Of a stretch of 64,000 nt of DNA, positions 47,359-56,691 are shown in pieces. Under the pieces are notes generated by a model. That model had not been told where the DNA came from. It saw only the letters and a program-made list of their open reading frames with translations, and did not search any database. The DNA is taken from positions 558,001 through 622,000 of the forward strand of contig NZ_UHIL01000001.1 in assembly GCF_900460535.1 (NCBI RefSeq). Reading direction: 5' to 3'. Numbering within the stretch: the stretch's first letter is position 1; every line of letters starts with the position of its first letter. A program made the position numbers and the translations under genes. The stretch comes from Vibrio parahaemolyticus (GTDB taxonomy: Bacteria > Pseudomonadota > Gammaproteobacteria > Enterobacterales > Vibrionaceae).

Positions 47359-47390
47359 AAAAACGCCCGCTCAATTGAGCGGGCGTTTTT
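47359..47390. terminator. Bidirectional terminator between uppP and cca
   Basis: AAAACGCCCGCTCAATTGAGCGGGCGTTTTT-type perfect stem of about 12 bp. Confidence 0.93.
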
Positions 47391-47399
47391 ATTTTGGCG

Positions 47400-48620
47400 T
47401 TACTTATTTAAAGCGACTTTGACCGCTTCAATACGTCGTTTTTCTTGTTCATCACGAATAGCTGGACCTTTGAAGCCATCCTGAATGATGGCTTGCACAT
47501 CTACTGATGCCGCTGCTTGATAGGCCAGCATAAAAATATCCGCTTGTGGATACGGTAGATCTTCTAAACCTTTGCGGCCTGCGTGATCCGCTTGGCAGCA
47601 AATTAGAATGTCTTTTAGGCGCTCCGACTTGCGCCATACATCAAACTTGTTCAGGATTTTGATGATGGTTTGCGGCTTTAACTCAGCGGCGTGATGAATG
47701 TTGGAGTGTTGCTCGCAGACCATGAGCGCTAAATCTTTAAATTCATTCGGTACACGTACACGTTCGCACAGTTTTTTAATTAGCTTTAAACCGGTATGAC
47801 AATGCATTTTATGGCTTGGCCATTCGCTCTCTGGTGTCACGCCTTTCCCTAAGTCATGCACCTGTGCGGCAAATCTAACAGGGAGTGATGTGCTCAGCTT
47901 TGCGGCTTGCTCTGCTACCATCAACGTATGGATACCCGTATCGATCTCTGGATGCCATTTTTCAGGTTGAGGCACCCCAAACAACGCATCGATTTCTGGT
48001 AGCACGACGGCTAACGCGCCGCAATCTCGCAATACTGATAAAAACACATCGGGACGAGGCGTTGAAAGCGATTTATGCCACTCTTGCCACACGCGTTCTG
48101 GGGTTAGCGTATTGAGTTCACCAGAGTCTGCGATGTCGCGCATGAGTTGCATGGTTTCTTTTGCTACCGTAAATCCCAGCGAGGCAAGTTTTGCAGCAAA
48201 ACGTGCGACCCGAAGTACTCTAAGGGGATCTTCCACAAAAGCATCCGATACATGACGCAATATGCGATTATTCAAATCGGCTTGGCCGCCATAAGGATCG
48301 TACAGCTGGCCGCTATCATCCATCGCCATGGCGTTAATGGTTAAATCACGGCGAATCAAATCCTCTTCTAGCGTTACGCTTGGATCGAAGAAACAGTCAA
48401 AGCCCGTGTAACCTGAGCCTGATTTTCTTTCGGTTCGTGCAAGTGCGTGTTCTTCTTTATTTTTAGGATGAAGAAAAACAGGAAAGTCTTTTCCGACGGC
48501 AGTGTATCCTTGAGCAAGCATCATTTCTGGTGTGGCACCGACTACCACCCAATCGTTGTCATAACTGTCAATGCCGAGTAATTGATCTCGAACTGCGCCA
48601 CCTACTAAATAAACTTGCAC
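47400..48620 (-). CDS. cca: Cca, tRNA nucleotidyltransferase with HD domain
   Basis: A 406-aa enzyme that adds or repairs the 3' CCA of tRNAs without template. The N-terminal nucleotidyltransferase site is MQVYLVGGAVRDQLLGIDSYDNDWVVVGATPEMM (catalytic Asp in DND). RRDLTINAMAMDDSGQLYDPYGGQADL is the signature shared with poly(A) polymerase, and an HD domain (RFAAQVHDLGKGVTPE) supplies phosphohydrolase activity seen in the gammaproteobacterial form. It is convergent with uppP. Confidence 0.97.
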   Translation of the reverse strand: MQVYLVGGAVRDQLLGIDSYDNDWVVVGATPEMMLAQGYTAVGKDFPVFLHPKNKEEHALARTERKSGSGYTGFDCFFDPSVTLEEDLIRRDLTINAMAMDDSGQLYDPYGGQADLNNRILRHVSDAFVEDPLRVLRVARFAAKLASLGFTVAKETMQLMRDIADSGELNTLTPERVWQEWHKSLSTPRPDVFLSVLRDCGALAVVLPEIDALFGVPQPEKWHPEIDTGIHTLMVAEQAAKLSTSLPVRFAAQVHDLGKGVTPESEWPSHKMHCHTGLKLIKKLCERVRVPNEFKDLALMVCEQHSNIHHAAELKPQTIIKILNKFDVWRKSERLKDILICCQADHAGRKGLEDLPYPQADIFMLAYQAAASVDVQAIIQDGFKGPAIRDEQEKRRIEAVKVALNK

Positions 48621-48758
48621 GAATTACCTCTGAATTTATGGATATGACGTTGGACATTGTAGCAAGCAATGGTACTTTTCTTTACTCCCAAGAACAGATG
48701 CAACTATGTTTACATCATATTTGATTCTTTTGGGATGGGTTTTTAGCTGGAGATCCTA

Positions 48759-50378
48759 ATGTATAAGGACTTTTTTGGGTTTGTTGAACAGCCGTTTTCG
48801 ATTGTTCCAAACTCACGTTATTTGTATTTAAGCCAACGTCATAAAGAAGCGATCACGCACCTCAATGCGGGATTGGGCGACGGCGGTGGTTTTGCCATGC
48901 TGACCGGTGAGGTAGGAACAGGCAAAACGACAGTGGCCAAAGCCATGCTCGCGAATTTAGATGAAAGCACCAAAGCGGGGCTGATTCTCAATCCGACTTT
49001 TTCGAGCCGAGATCTGCTAGAAGCGATTTGCGATGAATTTAAGATCTCTTATCCGCAGGATGCGACGTTAAAACAGCTAAACCAAGTCATACATCATTAT
49101 TTGCTGCGTAACCACAAGGTGGGTTGGCAGACGTTGCTCGTCATTGATGAGGCTCAGCATCTTGCTGCCGATGTACTTGAGCAACTGCGCTTGTTAACGA
49201 ACTTAGAAACCGATACCAGAAAGCTGCTTAAAGTGCTGTTGGTAGGGCAGCCAGAGTTACAACGCTTGTTACAGACTACGCAGTTGCGTCAGCTCGCACA
49301 GCGTATCACTGGCCGTTATCATCTGTTACCTCTTGATGAGAAAGAGACTGCGGATTACATCGCGTTTCGTTTGCACACGGCTGGTGGCGATCAGCAACTG
49401 TTTCATCGCAGTTCCAGTAAGTTGATTGCGAAGTATAGCCATGGCATTCCGCGTCTCATCAACCTGATTTGTGATAAAGCATTGAATATGAGTTATCACC
49501 AGGGCAGTGTCGTTGTCGATAAACAGACGGTGCAACAAGCCTGCGAAGAAGTCATGCAGTTTCAGGCAGACATTTACCAGCAAGATAAACCTCGTCAATC
49601 ATTTACATGGCCAGCGTGGGGATCGGCTGCTATTGGTGTAATGGCAGCGGTTGGTGTCGGCTGGGCTGCAATAAATTACATGCCAATGAAGCCAAAGGCT
49701 CCGATGTCGGAAGTACCCGTTGCTGCGTCTTCGTCTACTCCTGCTCCTCTTATGGCAAGTGAGCAGCTAACTGATGTACAGCGCGATATGCTGTTGGCGC
49801 AGAAACAATCCAATCTTGCCGTGAATGATCTTTACCGCCTTTGGGGATATCGAGCATCAGTGCGCGATAATCTTTGCTTGTCTGAGCCTCAATCCACCAT
49901 GCGTTGTGAAAGAAAAATGGCAACGTGGCCCTTGCTGATGCAGCAAAATCGACCGGTTATTTTAGAGCTGAATTATCAAGGCGATGTTGGTTACGTGATT
50001 TTGTATGCGGTTGGCAACGACCAAGTAGAAGTACTTAATGGCAAACAGCGTCTACGTTTGCCTGTTTCGTGGCTGAAACCAATGTGGCAGGGCAACATCA
50101 TTGAATTGTGGCAATCGCCGCTTAAAGAGACGTTGCGTTTAGATATGGAAGGGCCGGCGATCGAAGTGCTTGACCAATTGCTTGCCAAAGCGGTCAGTGA
50201 ATCACCATTGGAAACGTCCATTTTTGACGGTGCGTTAAAAGAACGAGTGGAACTGTTCCAACGTTGGCAGGGCATCGGTGTGGATGGCATTGCGGGTCAT
50301 CGCACGTTAGAGCGCTTACAACAAAGTGTGCAACCTAATGCGCCAACACTAGCAAGCATTAACAAGGAGGAGGCGTAA
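48759..50378 (+). CDS. gspA: GspA (ExeA), AAA ATPase of type II secretion assembly
   Basis: A 539-aa inner-membrane ATPase. The N-terminal AAA domain has Walker A GEVGTGKTT (50-58) and Walker B LLVIDEAQ (126-133). One transmembrane helix (about 285-308) is followed by a periplasmic domain with a Cys39-like fold segment and a C-terminal peptidoglycan-binding domain (GIGVDGIAGHRTLERLQQ). In Aeromonas and Vibrio GspA and GspB help place the type II secretin GspD through the peptidoglycan. gspB overlaps by one base (TAATG). The rest of the gsp operon is not nearby. Confidence 0.9.
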   Translation: MYKDFFGFVEQPFSIVPNSRYLYLSQRHKEAITHLNAGLGDGGGFAMLTGEVGTGKTTVAKAMLANLDESTKAGLILNPTFSSRDLLEAICDEFKISYPQDATLKQLNQVIHHYLLRNHKVGWQTLLVIDEAQHLAADVLEQLRLLTNLETDTRKLLKVLLVGQPELQRLLQTTQLRQLAQRITGRYHLLPLDEKETADYIAFRLHTAGGDQQLFHRSSSKLIAKYSHGIPRLINLICDKALNMSYHQGSVVVDKQTVQQACEEVMQFQADIYQQDKPRQSFTWPAWGSAAIGVMAAVGVGWAAINYMPMKPKAPMSEVPVAASSSTPAPLMASEQLTDVQRDMLLAQKQSNLAVNDLYRLWGYRASVRDNLCLSEPQSTMRCERKMATWPLLMQQNRPVILELNYQGDVGYVILYAVGNDQVEVLNGKQRLRLPVSWLKPMWQGNIIELWQSPLKETLRLDMEGPAIEVLDQLLAKAVSESPLETSIFDGALKERVELFQRWQGIGVDGIAGHRTLERLQQSVQPNAPTLASINKEEA

Positions 50379-51061
50379 TGTCAGTCATCAAACATGTTGG
50401 ACTCTTTCTTGTGCCTATTAGCGTGACAGCGATTGCGGTTGCGTGGCATTTAGATTTGCTTACGCCAGAGGCTCAAGCGGTTACGCCAGAGGTAGTGGTG
50501 GCGGAAGTCGTACAACCATTTGAAGTTTTAGATTATCCAGAATCAACGGATCTTGCTCAACTGCCACGAGAATGGCCGAGTGCCGAATTATCTCGCGACA
50601 TTGGGACATTCTTGCAACCCTCCGAGTATGCCAACGAGGGTGAGGCTCCAGATCTGACAACGGCTACTCCCGTCACGAGCACTGCATCTACGCATCGTCG
50701 TGACGACTTAGGTTTGTCATTGGATGATCTAGACTTGTCTTCCTTGTCTCCAGATCTCGCCAAAAAAGTGGAAAATGCGCTGTCTCAAAACGATGCGCCG
50801 ACTTCTGCACCGTCACAGGTGAATGACTTGGAGCGCAATGCGCAGCAGTGGCAAGGACGTCTTCCAGCCCTTAATTTGCAAACGCACATGTATGCCAGTG
50901 ATGCCAATCGTCGTTGGGTGAAAATCAATAACGTGGAGTATCACCAAGGGGATGTGGTGGATGGACAAGTCACGCTGAAAGAGATTCAGCCGCAGGCTGT
51001 CATTGTCGAATTCCAAGGTGAGCAAATCCGAATCCCTGCGCTTTACGAATGGAATGGTTAG
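50378..51061 (+). CDS. gspB: GspB (ExeB), type II secretion assembly protein
   Basis: A 227-aa inner-membrane anchored protein: one N-terminal transmembrane helix (about 7-27), a long Pro/Ser/Asp-rich periplasmic linker (about 40-150), then a C-terminal GspB domain (ALNLQTHMYASDANRRWVKINNVEYHQGDVVDGQVTLKEIQPQAVIVEFQGEQIRIPALYEW), where the VxINxxxYxxGD pattern matches ExeB/GspB and relatives such as PulB. It partners with GspA for outer-membrane secretin assembly. Translation is coupled to gspA. Confidence 0.9.
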   Translation: MSVIKHVGLFLVPISVTAIAVAWHLDLLTPEAQAVTPEVVVAEVVQPFEVLDYPESTDLAQLPREWPSAELSRDIGTFLQPSEYANEGEAPDLTTATPVTSTASTHRRDDLGLSLDDLDLSSLSPDLAKKVENALSQNDAPTSAPSQVNDLERNAQQWQGRLPALNLQTHMYASDANRRWVKINNVEYHQGDVVDGQVTLKEIQPQAVIVEFQGEQIRIPALYEWNG

Positions 51062-51090
51062 TACTCTCGCGTGAAACCATTAGATAAGCA

Positions 51091-51116
51091 AAAGGCCACA
51101 TGAATGTGGCCTTTTT
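51091..51116 (+). terminator. Terminator after gspB
   Basis: AAAGGCCACAT / ATGTGGCCTTT stem with a T5 tail. Confidence 0.9.
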
Positions 51117-51154
51117 CGTATCCGCTATGTGCAAACCGGTAGTTTGCGGGGCAG

Positions 51155-51766
51155 TTATGCCCAACCTGCAGGTGATTTCTTTCTGCGTGGAATGATATGA
51201 GGAAGAATCAAACCAAATAAAAGACCAAGGCCGGCTACACCGCCACCGTAAGTGAAGTACTTAAGCAGCATGTCATCTTTTTGTGTATCCAGCTTGGCGC
51301 GAAGTTCACGGTTTTCTGTTTCAACAGAAGTGAGCTGGTCGCTGATCTCAGAGTATTTTTTCTCTAGATCTGTAATTTGTTGGTTACGAGTTTCTAGTGA
51401 TGTTACTAGACCCGCTTTCTCGGTATCAGAAGTTTGACGAGCATTTGCTAGCTGTTCTTTCACTTCTGACAGCTCTTTCTCAATACGAGGAAGGCGAATT
51501 GCCATGCTTTCTTGATTTGTCACAAACTTGCTTTGTACCCAACCAGTGCGGCCGCGGTCATCACGAACTTGCGTGTAGCCTGTATCTTTGTTGGCTTGTA
51601 AAAGCTGAACTTTAGAGCCAGCGTTAATGCTGCCAATGATACGGTAAGTGTTGTTTGGACCTGAGTGCATGAAAGTGAATAGGTCATCAGAAATATAACG
51701 GTTTGCTGCTAGTGCCGCTGGTGCTGCTAGCAAAGTAAACAAAACCGTGATGATTAGTTTTTTCAC
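51155..51766 (-). CDS. YgiM-like SH3 and membrane-anchor protein (TIGR04211)
   Basis: A 203-aa protein of the YgiM family: signal peptide (MKKLIITVLFTLLAAPAALAA), a bacterial SH3 domain (NRYISDDLFTFMHSGPNNTYRIIGSINAGSKVQLLQANKDTGYTQVRDDRGRTGWVQSKF, about 22-85), a coiled coil (about 90-165, KELSEVKEQLANARQTSDTEKAGLVTSLETRNQQITDLEKKYSEISDQL) and a C-terminal transmembrane anchor (TYGGGVAGLGLLFGLILPHII). The role is unknown. Neighbourhood with cca and ygiF is the same as in E. coli, supporting the assignment. Confidence 0.9.
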   Translation of the reverse strand: MKKLIITVLFTLLAAPAALAANRYISDDLFTFMHSGPNNTYRIIGSINAGSKVQLLQANKDTGYTQVRDDRGRTGWVQSKFVTNQESMAIRLPRIEKELSEVKEQLANARQTSDTEKAGLVTSLETRNQQITDLEKKYSEISDQLTSVETENRELRAKLDTQKDDMLLKYFTYGGGVAGLGLLFGLILPHIIPRRKKSPAGWA

Positions 51767-51865
51767 AGTAAATCCCTTAACGATTTTCTTGGATACAGCG
51801 TTGGCACCGAATGATTGGAGCCGGAAATAGACGAATAGTATGCAGTTTCAAAGTTCGGTGCAACA

Positions 51866-51890
51866 AAGAAGGGAGGCAAAGCCTCCCTTT
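51866..51890 (-). terminator. Terminator after pit
   Basis: AAGGGAGGC / GCCTCCCTT stem with an AAA-type loop, followed on the minus strand by a T-rich tract. Confidence 0.75.
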
Positions 51891-51943
51891 CTGTGCGTTT
51901 GAGTCAATAATGACAAAGCGCTTACATTCTATTGACGGATGTA

Positions 51944-53203
51944 TTAAGAGAACATCGCTTGAATGCCGTAGAAGAATACGACAGCCAATAGTGCACCTGC
52001 TGGTAGCGTAACAATCCATGAAGCCACGATGTTACGTACTACACCTAGGTTTAGCGCCGCGATACCACGTGCAAAACCTACACCTAGAACCGCACCAACC
52101 AGTGTTTGAGTGGTAGAGATTGGCAGACCAGTACCTGATGCCAATACAACCGTACATGCAGTTGCAAGCTGAGCAGCAAAACCACGGCTTGGTGTTAGTT
52201 CAGTGATGCCTGTACCAACGGTTGCCATTACTTTGTGGCCCATTGTTGCAAGACCGACAACAATACCGATACCGCCCAATGGAAGAATCCACCATGCGAT
52301 AGTGCTTTTCGCTGTAACCTCACCCATATGTTCAACAGTCGATACTACTGCAGAAAGAGGGCCAATTGCGTTTGCTACGTCGTTTGAGCCGTGAGCAAAT
52401 GCCATCGCACAAGCTGTGATTACCATTAGAACGCTGAAGATACCTTCTACGCCAGCAAAGCTGCGGTCTTCTTCACGGTTAGCGAATTTTTTCTGAATGT
52501 AGAAGTAGCCGCCAGCCATAACAAGTGCAGATACCGCTACTGCCCACATCCACGCTTCGCCGTTAGTCAGGTGAAGACCAACGTGCTTCAGACCTTTTTT
52601 GATGGTTACAAGTGCAATCACCATTGTCGTGATGAACATGTAAACAGGAACAAAACGTTTTGCGTTGAATAGTGGGTTCTCAGTATCAAAAATCAGACGC
52701 TGTGCGCTGACGAAAATGACGTAAGCAAAGAAGCCTGAGATAACCGGAGTAATGATCCAGCTACCGACAATCCCTTGAACGCTGCTCCAGTCAACCGCTT
52801 CAGTACCTACAGACACACACGCAAAACCGATGATTGCACCGATGATAGAGTGAGTCGTTGATACAGGCCAGCCCATGTAAGAAGCAAGCAGTAGCCATGT
52901 ACCAGCAGCAAGAAGTGCTGACATCATACCGAAGACAAGAATGTCTGGTTGGCTAGCAAAGAGAGATGTTTCGATAACACCTTTACGGATAGTGTCGGTT
53001 ACTTCACCGCCTGCAAGGTATGCACCCGCAAATTCGAAGATCATCGCAATGATGATAGCTTGTTTTACGGTTAGCGCTTTTGAACCTACTGATGTACCCA
53101 TCGCATTAGCAACGTCGTTCGCGCCAATACCAATCGCCATCATGAAACCAAAAATCGCTGCAACAATAATCAGGACAGTGCCGTAGTTCGCAAGGATATC
53201 CAT
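51944..53203 (-). CDS. pit: Pit-family inorganic phosphate transporter
   Basis: A 419-aa inner-membrane carrier of the PiT family. Each repeat half carries the signature FAxGANDVANA: IGIGANDVANAMGTSVGSKALTVKQA near the start and AFAHGSNDVANAIGPLSAVV in the middle. Repeats of GxPxSTTH/TQ (GWPVSTTHSIIGAIIGF and GLPISTTQTLVGAVLGVG) are also diagnostic. It imports metal phosphate with protons (or Na+). The DUF47 gene follows upstream 130 nt away, the usual pit partner arrangement. Confidence 0.95.
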   Translation of the reverse strand: MDILANYGTVLIIVAAIFGFMMAIGIGANDVANAMGTSVGSKALTVKQAIIIAMIFEFAGAYLAGGEVTDTIRKGVIETSLFASQPDILVFGMMSALLAAGTWLLLASYMGWPVSTTHSIIGAIIGFACVSVGTEAVDWSSVQGIVGSWIITPVISGFFAYVIFVSAQRLIFDTENPLFNAKRFVPVYMFITTMVIALVTIKKGLKHVGLHLTNGEAWMWAVAVSALVMAGGYFYIQKKFANREEDRSFAGVEGIFSVLMVITACAMAFAHGSNDVANAIGPLSAVVSTVEHMGEVTAKSTIAWWILPLGGIGIVVGLATMGHKVMATVGTGITELTPSRGFAAQLATACTVVLASGTGLPISTTQTLVGAVLGVGFARGIAALNLGVVRNIVASWIVTLPAGALLAVVFFYGIQAMFS

Positions 53204-53333
53204 CGTAATACCTAGTTGTTTTATAACAAGCGGAGCAAAATTTTACGCGCGCCAAACCATAAGACGGTGAAAATAGTCATCGTCCATCTGACACGTGTTC
53301 ATTATGCTCTTCGTTATGTCGTTAACTTATGTT

Positions 53334-54014
53334 TTAAGATCGAGATAGCATCACTTCCAAACGAGCACCTACGCGCTGCGCTTGGTCGGCAATACCACCT
53401 ACCCATTCAAGAATCTTGTACAAGAACATGACATCGATAGGGTTCATTTCAGATTCAATCGCCATCAGTTGTTGGCGCAGTTCAATCTGCATGGCATCGG
53501 TATCATCTTCAATAACGTCCAACTGATGAATCATTTCAGCGACGAGCGTCACTTCGCGGCCTTTGAAGCCGGTTTCTAGCAGTTCATCAAGTTCATTGAT
53601 TACTTTTTGCGCTTGGTTAGCAGCATCAAGACAACGTTGAACGTAAGCGAGGAAGTTTGGTTGGAGAGCCTCAGGAATGACAAGTTGTCGACCATATACA
53701 CGGCCAGCAATGTCTTTTGCCAGGTTAGCAAGTTTGTCCTGTTGAGTCAGAAGCTCAAGCATGTCAGTACGATCGACTGGCATAAACAAACCGCGAGGCA
53801 GTTTTAGACGGATTTCACGTTTTAGCACGTCCGCTTCTTTCTCTAGATGAGAAATTTGTGCACGGATCTCAGATGCTTTTTCCCAGTCACCCTTTGAAGA
53901 AACTTCAAAGAACTTCACCAGGTGTGAACAACATTCGTTGACACACACAACGTGGCGTTGCAAAGGCTTAATTGGGGACTTTGCAAATAACCCCATAATT
54001 GTATTTACTGGCAT
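53334..54014 (-). CDS. DUF47 (PhoU-like) partner of Pit
   Basis: A 226-aa all-helical DUF47/TIGR00153 protein, distantly PhoU-like. The start MPVNTIMGLFAKSPIKPLQRHVVCVNECCSHLVKFFEV, the central EKEADVLKREIRLKLPRGLFMPVDRTDMLELLTQQDKLANLAKDIAGRVYGR, and the end EMNPIDVMFLYKILEWVGGIADQAQRVG are typical. It is next to pit in most genomes and is thought to regulate that transporter; the mechanism is not established. I used ATG 54014; ATG 54020, closer to AGGTT, is an alternative that adds two residues. Confidence 0.9.
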   Translation of the reverse strand: MPVNTIMGLFAKSPIKPLQRHVVCVNECCSHLVKFFEVSSKGDWEKASEIRAQISHLEKEADVLKREIRLKLPRGLFMPVDRTDMLELLTQQDKLANLAKDIAGRVYGRQLVIPEALQPNFLAYVQRCLDAANQAQKVINELDELLETGFKGREVTLVAEMIHQLDVIEDDTDAMQIELRQQLMAIESEMNPIDVMFLYKILEWVGGIADQAQRVGARLEVMLSRS

Positions 54015-54226
54015 GGTCATTCAACCTAATAACTATAACCTTAAAAAAACATACACCATTTCTTAGTTCTTGGCGAAATGTTGAACGATGGCTATAAAGG
54101 CGCGCATGTTAACGCATTAAATGGCTCATTAAAACTGTTTTAGATCATCATTCGGGTGATATTTCTTTCTTGCCGTGCGAGAAATTAGGCAATATCCTGT
54201 TTCTATCTGCTTTGAAAGGTATAGCT

Positions 54227-55762
54227 ATGGAAACCGAGATAGAACTGAAGTTTTTTGTTTCTCCTGAATTTTCAGAAACTTTACGAGCAAAAATTTCTGA
54301 AACAAAAGTACTTCAGCATAGTTGTCGTGACTTGGGTAACACCTATTTTGATACAGCCGACAATTGGCTAAGACAGCACGACATTGGTTTAAGAATTCGC
54401 CGTTTTGATGACGTTTTCGTCCAAACCGTAAAAACCGCAGGACGCGTTGTCGCAGGCTTACATCAAAGACCAGAATACAATGCTGAGCACACAAATAATG
54501 AACCGGATCTTTCGCTTCATCCTTCCGATATCTGGCCGTCAGGCAAAGATGTCGCGACTCTACAATCCGAGTTAGTTCCGCTTTTTTCGACCAACTTCAC
54601 GCGTGAGCAGTGGCTGATTGGTATGCCAGATGGCAGCCAAGTAGAGGTCGCGTTTGACCAAGGCATGGTTGTCGCGCAAGGGGAAGACGGAGAAGAGAGA
54701 CAAGAACCGATTTGTGAAGTCGAACTTGAACTCAAATCTGGCCAGACCGATGCACTATTTACTTTGGCGCGCAGTTTCTGCGAACAAGGTGGGATGCGTC
54801 TGGGTAACTTGAGCAAAGCCGCAAAAGGCTACCGTTTAGCGACTGGTTACACTGGCGACGAAGTGAAGCCGCTTTCTTTAGTGGACAGTAACAAAACAGA
54901 CACCGTTGAATACTGCTTAATCAATTCACTTGAACATGCTTTATCGCATTGGCATTACCACGAACAAATTTACTCAGAGCGCGACAGTGTGGAAGCGCTG
55001 CGTGAAATCAGTAACGCCATTCGTTTTATTCGCCAAACATTGACCATTTTTGGTGGCGTAGTGCCTCGTCGTGCGAGCGCTATCTTACGCCAAGAATTGA
55101 AGTGGTTAGAAGAAGAGCTCGTTTGGCTTGATGAACATGCTCACCTTGAAGAGTTGCTTGATGATAAAGGTAACGTATTGCGCAAACTTGACGCGCGTAA
55201 GTTCCTTGTCTCTGAGTTGACTCAACAGTTGGAAGAGTTGCCAAGTCGTGAAGAGATGCTGACATTGTTGAGTTCGGCGCGTTACACAGGATTACTGCTG
55301 GATCTTAGCCGCTGGATCTTAGCGCGTGGCTGGCAGCCATTCTTGGATGAGAAAGCGCGCGAGAAGATGGCAAGCAACATCATGCCGTTTTCTGTGACGC
55401 AATTGGATCGCACTTGGGCAGAGCTGATGGAAGCTTTCCCTGCAGAGCGTGATTTGTCTGCGCAAGAGTATGTGGATCAGCGTTACCGTCTGCTGCGTAA
55501 CCTTTACACTGGAATTGGTTTTGCGAGCTTGTACAACTTCGACGAGCGTAATAGCTTCCGCCTTCCTTGGGCTGACTTAGTGCATGGCATTGATGATCTG
55601 TTGATGCTGAACCATCTATTGCCTTTGGTCGATATGCTGGAAAATGAAGAGAAAGAACAGCTAGAGCGTTGGCTGCACCGCCAAGAGCGTTCGATTCTTC
55701 ATGCAATGGATCAAACAAGAGCAATCAGCGTAGAGACTCAGCCGTACTGGCGTGAAAAATAA
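54227..55762 (+). CDS. ygiF: YgiF, inorganic triphosphatase (CYTH and CHAD)
   Basis: A 511-aa protein with an N-terminal CYTH domain (about 1-200) and a C-terminal CHAD domain (about 225-500). METEIELKFFVSPEF holds the ExExK motif that gives the family its name and binds triphosphate. CYTH strands follow with VQTVKTAG, ICEVELELKSG and KAAKGYRLATG. E. coli YgiF hydrolyses inorganic triphosphate, and CHAD domains bind polyphosphate. ATG 54227 is required by ExExK; 19 codons upstream are rejected. It precedes glnE in E. coli as here, with two genes inserted between. Confidence 0.93.
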   Translation: METEIELKFFVSPEFSETLRAKISETKVLQHSCRDLGNTYFDTADNWLRQHDIGLRIRRFDDVFVQTVKTAGRVVAGLHQRPEYNAEHTNNEPDLSLHPSDIWPSGKDVATLQSELVPLFSTNFTREQWLIGMPDGSQVEVAFDQGMVVAQGEDGEERQEPICEVELELKSGQTDALFTLARSFCEQGGMRLGNLSKAAKGYRLATGYTGDEVKPLSLVDSNKTDTVEYCLINSLEHALSHWHYHEQIYSERDSVEALREISNAIRFIRQTLTIFGGVVPRRASAILRQELKWLEEELVWLDEHAHLEELLDDKGNVLRKLDARKFLVSELTQQLEELPSREEMLTLLSSARYTGLLLDLSRWILARGWQPFLDEKAREKMASNIMPFSVTQLDRTWAELMEAFPAERDLSAQEYVDQRYRLLRNLYTGIGFASLYNFDERNSFRLPWADLVHGIDDLLMLNHLLPLVDMLENEEKEQLERWLHRQERSILHAMDQTRAISVETQPYWREK

Positions 55763-55806
55763 GATAAGCGAGCGCAAAGTAGCGTTATCTTCATTAATTT
55801 AAAGAG

Positions 55807-55834
55807 AAATAGGACCGATAGGTCCTATTTTTTT
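55807..55834. terminator. Bidirectional terminator between ygiF and channel gene
   Basis: AAATAGGACC / GGTCCTATTT stem, short GATA loop, T7 tail. It covers the end of the convergent channel gene. Confidence 0.88.
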
Positions 55835-56598
55835 GTCTGAATTTTGCGTTGCTGCATTTCCTCTTCGATAAGAGTTAGTCGCTCAAGGATTTGTTCTTGC
55901 TGTTCTAATAGCTGTTCTAACATCCGCTCTTTGTTCTTAGAACGGTGATCTTGCTGTTTAGTCGGAGCGGTTAAAATCGACGTAATCACACCAGAGATCA
56001 TACCGAAGATCCCCACTCCACAAACGATGATGATGACGGCTAAAAACTTTCCTCCAGAGGTCACTGGATAATGATCGCCATAACCCACAGTGGAGATGGT
56101 CACAAAGACCCACCACAAAGCATCAGCTCCAGTACGGATGTTCGCAGCTGGGTTTTTGGCTTCGATAAACAGCATGGCGGTGGAGCCGAGCGTTATGAGG
56201 ATCACCATCAACAGCAATATGGACGCGACAGTGGTTTCCCGGCGGTTTTCTTTGAGCTGATGCAGAATGAACTTTGAAGAGCGCAGCACCAACACCACGC
56301 GCAAAATATGAAAGATGCGAGCAAAGCGTAATGGCTCGATCATTGGGATGCTGGCCACAAAATCTATCCAATGCAGCTTAATAAATGAACGTCGATCTGT
56401 GGAGCGGATCAAATCAATGGTGAGCTGCAATAGAAAAATACTACAGATTATAAAATCCAGACCGATAAGAACTTGACGGGTTTCGTTATCGATTGGAAAA
56501 AACAACAGGCCAGAGATCACAAATAACGCCATAAAGGACAAGATTAGTGACAACAGGCCCATCGGTCGAGTGCTGTCTTTGATATCATTATTTTTCAT
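55825..56598 (-). CDS. Voltage-gated-like potassium channel
   Basis: A 257-aa six-helix ion channel. S1-S4 lie in the first 110 residues, with an S4-like stretch [20 protein letters not shown] holding regularly spaced Arg (about 91-110). The pore loop contains the K+ selectivity filter STVGYGD (GYGD at 172-175), between S5 and S6. A C-terminal coiled coil (about 225-257, [23 protein letters not shown]) should tetramerise it. ATG 56598 gives a normal start; a longer frame to 56802 would overlap the divergent chemoreceptor and is less likely. Role in Vibrio is unknown. Confidence 0.85.
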   Translation of the reverse strand: MKNNDIKDSTRPMGLLSLILSFMALFVISGLLFFPIDNETRQVLIGLDFIICSIFLLQLTIDLIRSTDRRSFIKLHWIDFVASIPMIEPLRFARIFHILRVVLVLRSSKFILHQLKENRRETTVASILLLMVILITLGSTAMLFIEAKNPAANIRTGADALWWVFVTISTVGYGDHYPVTSGGKFLAVIIIVCGVGIFGMISGVITSILTAPTKQQDHRSKNKERMLEQLLEQQEQILERLTLIEEEMQQRKIQTKK

Positions 56599-56691
56599 AC
56601 GAAGCTCGAAATAAATCGCGTGATAGAACCCAAGCGCAAACATAACTATAAGAGATGTAAAAACTATATAAGACTCAGTGGAGAACTGACA

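Noticed and set aside
54021-54226. Pho box upstream of the DUF47-pit pair
   Set aside because: No CTGTCAT-like half-sites were found, so phosphate control of pit here is not supported by sequence.
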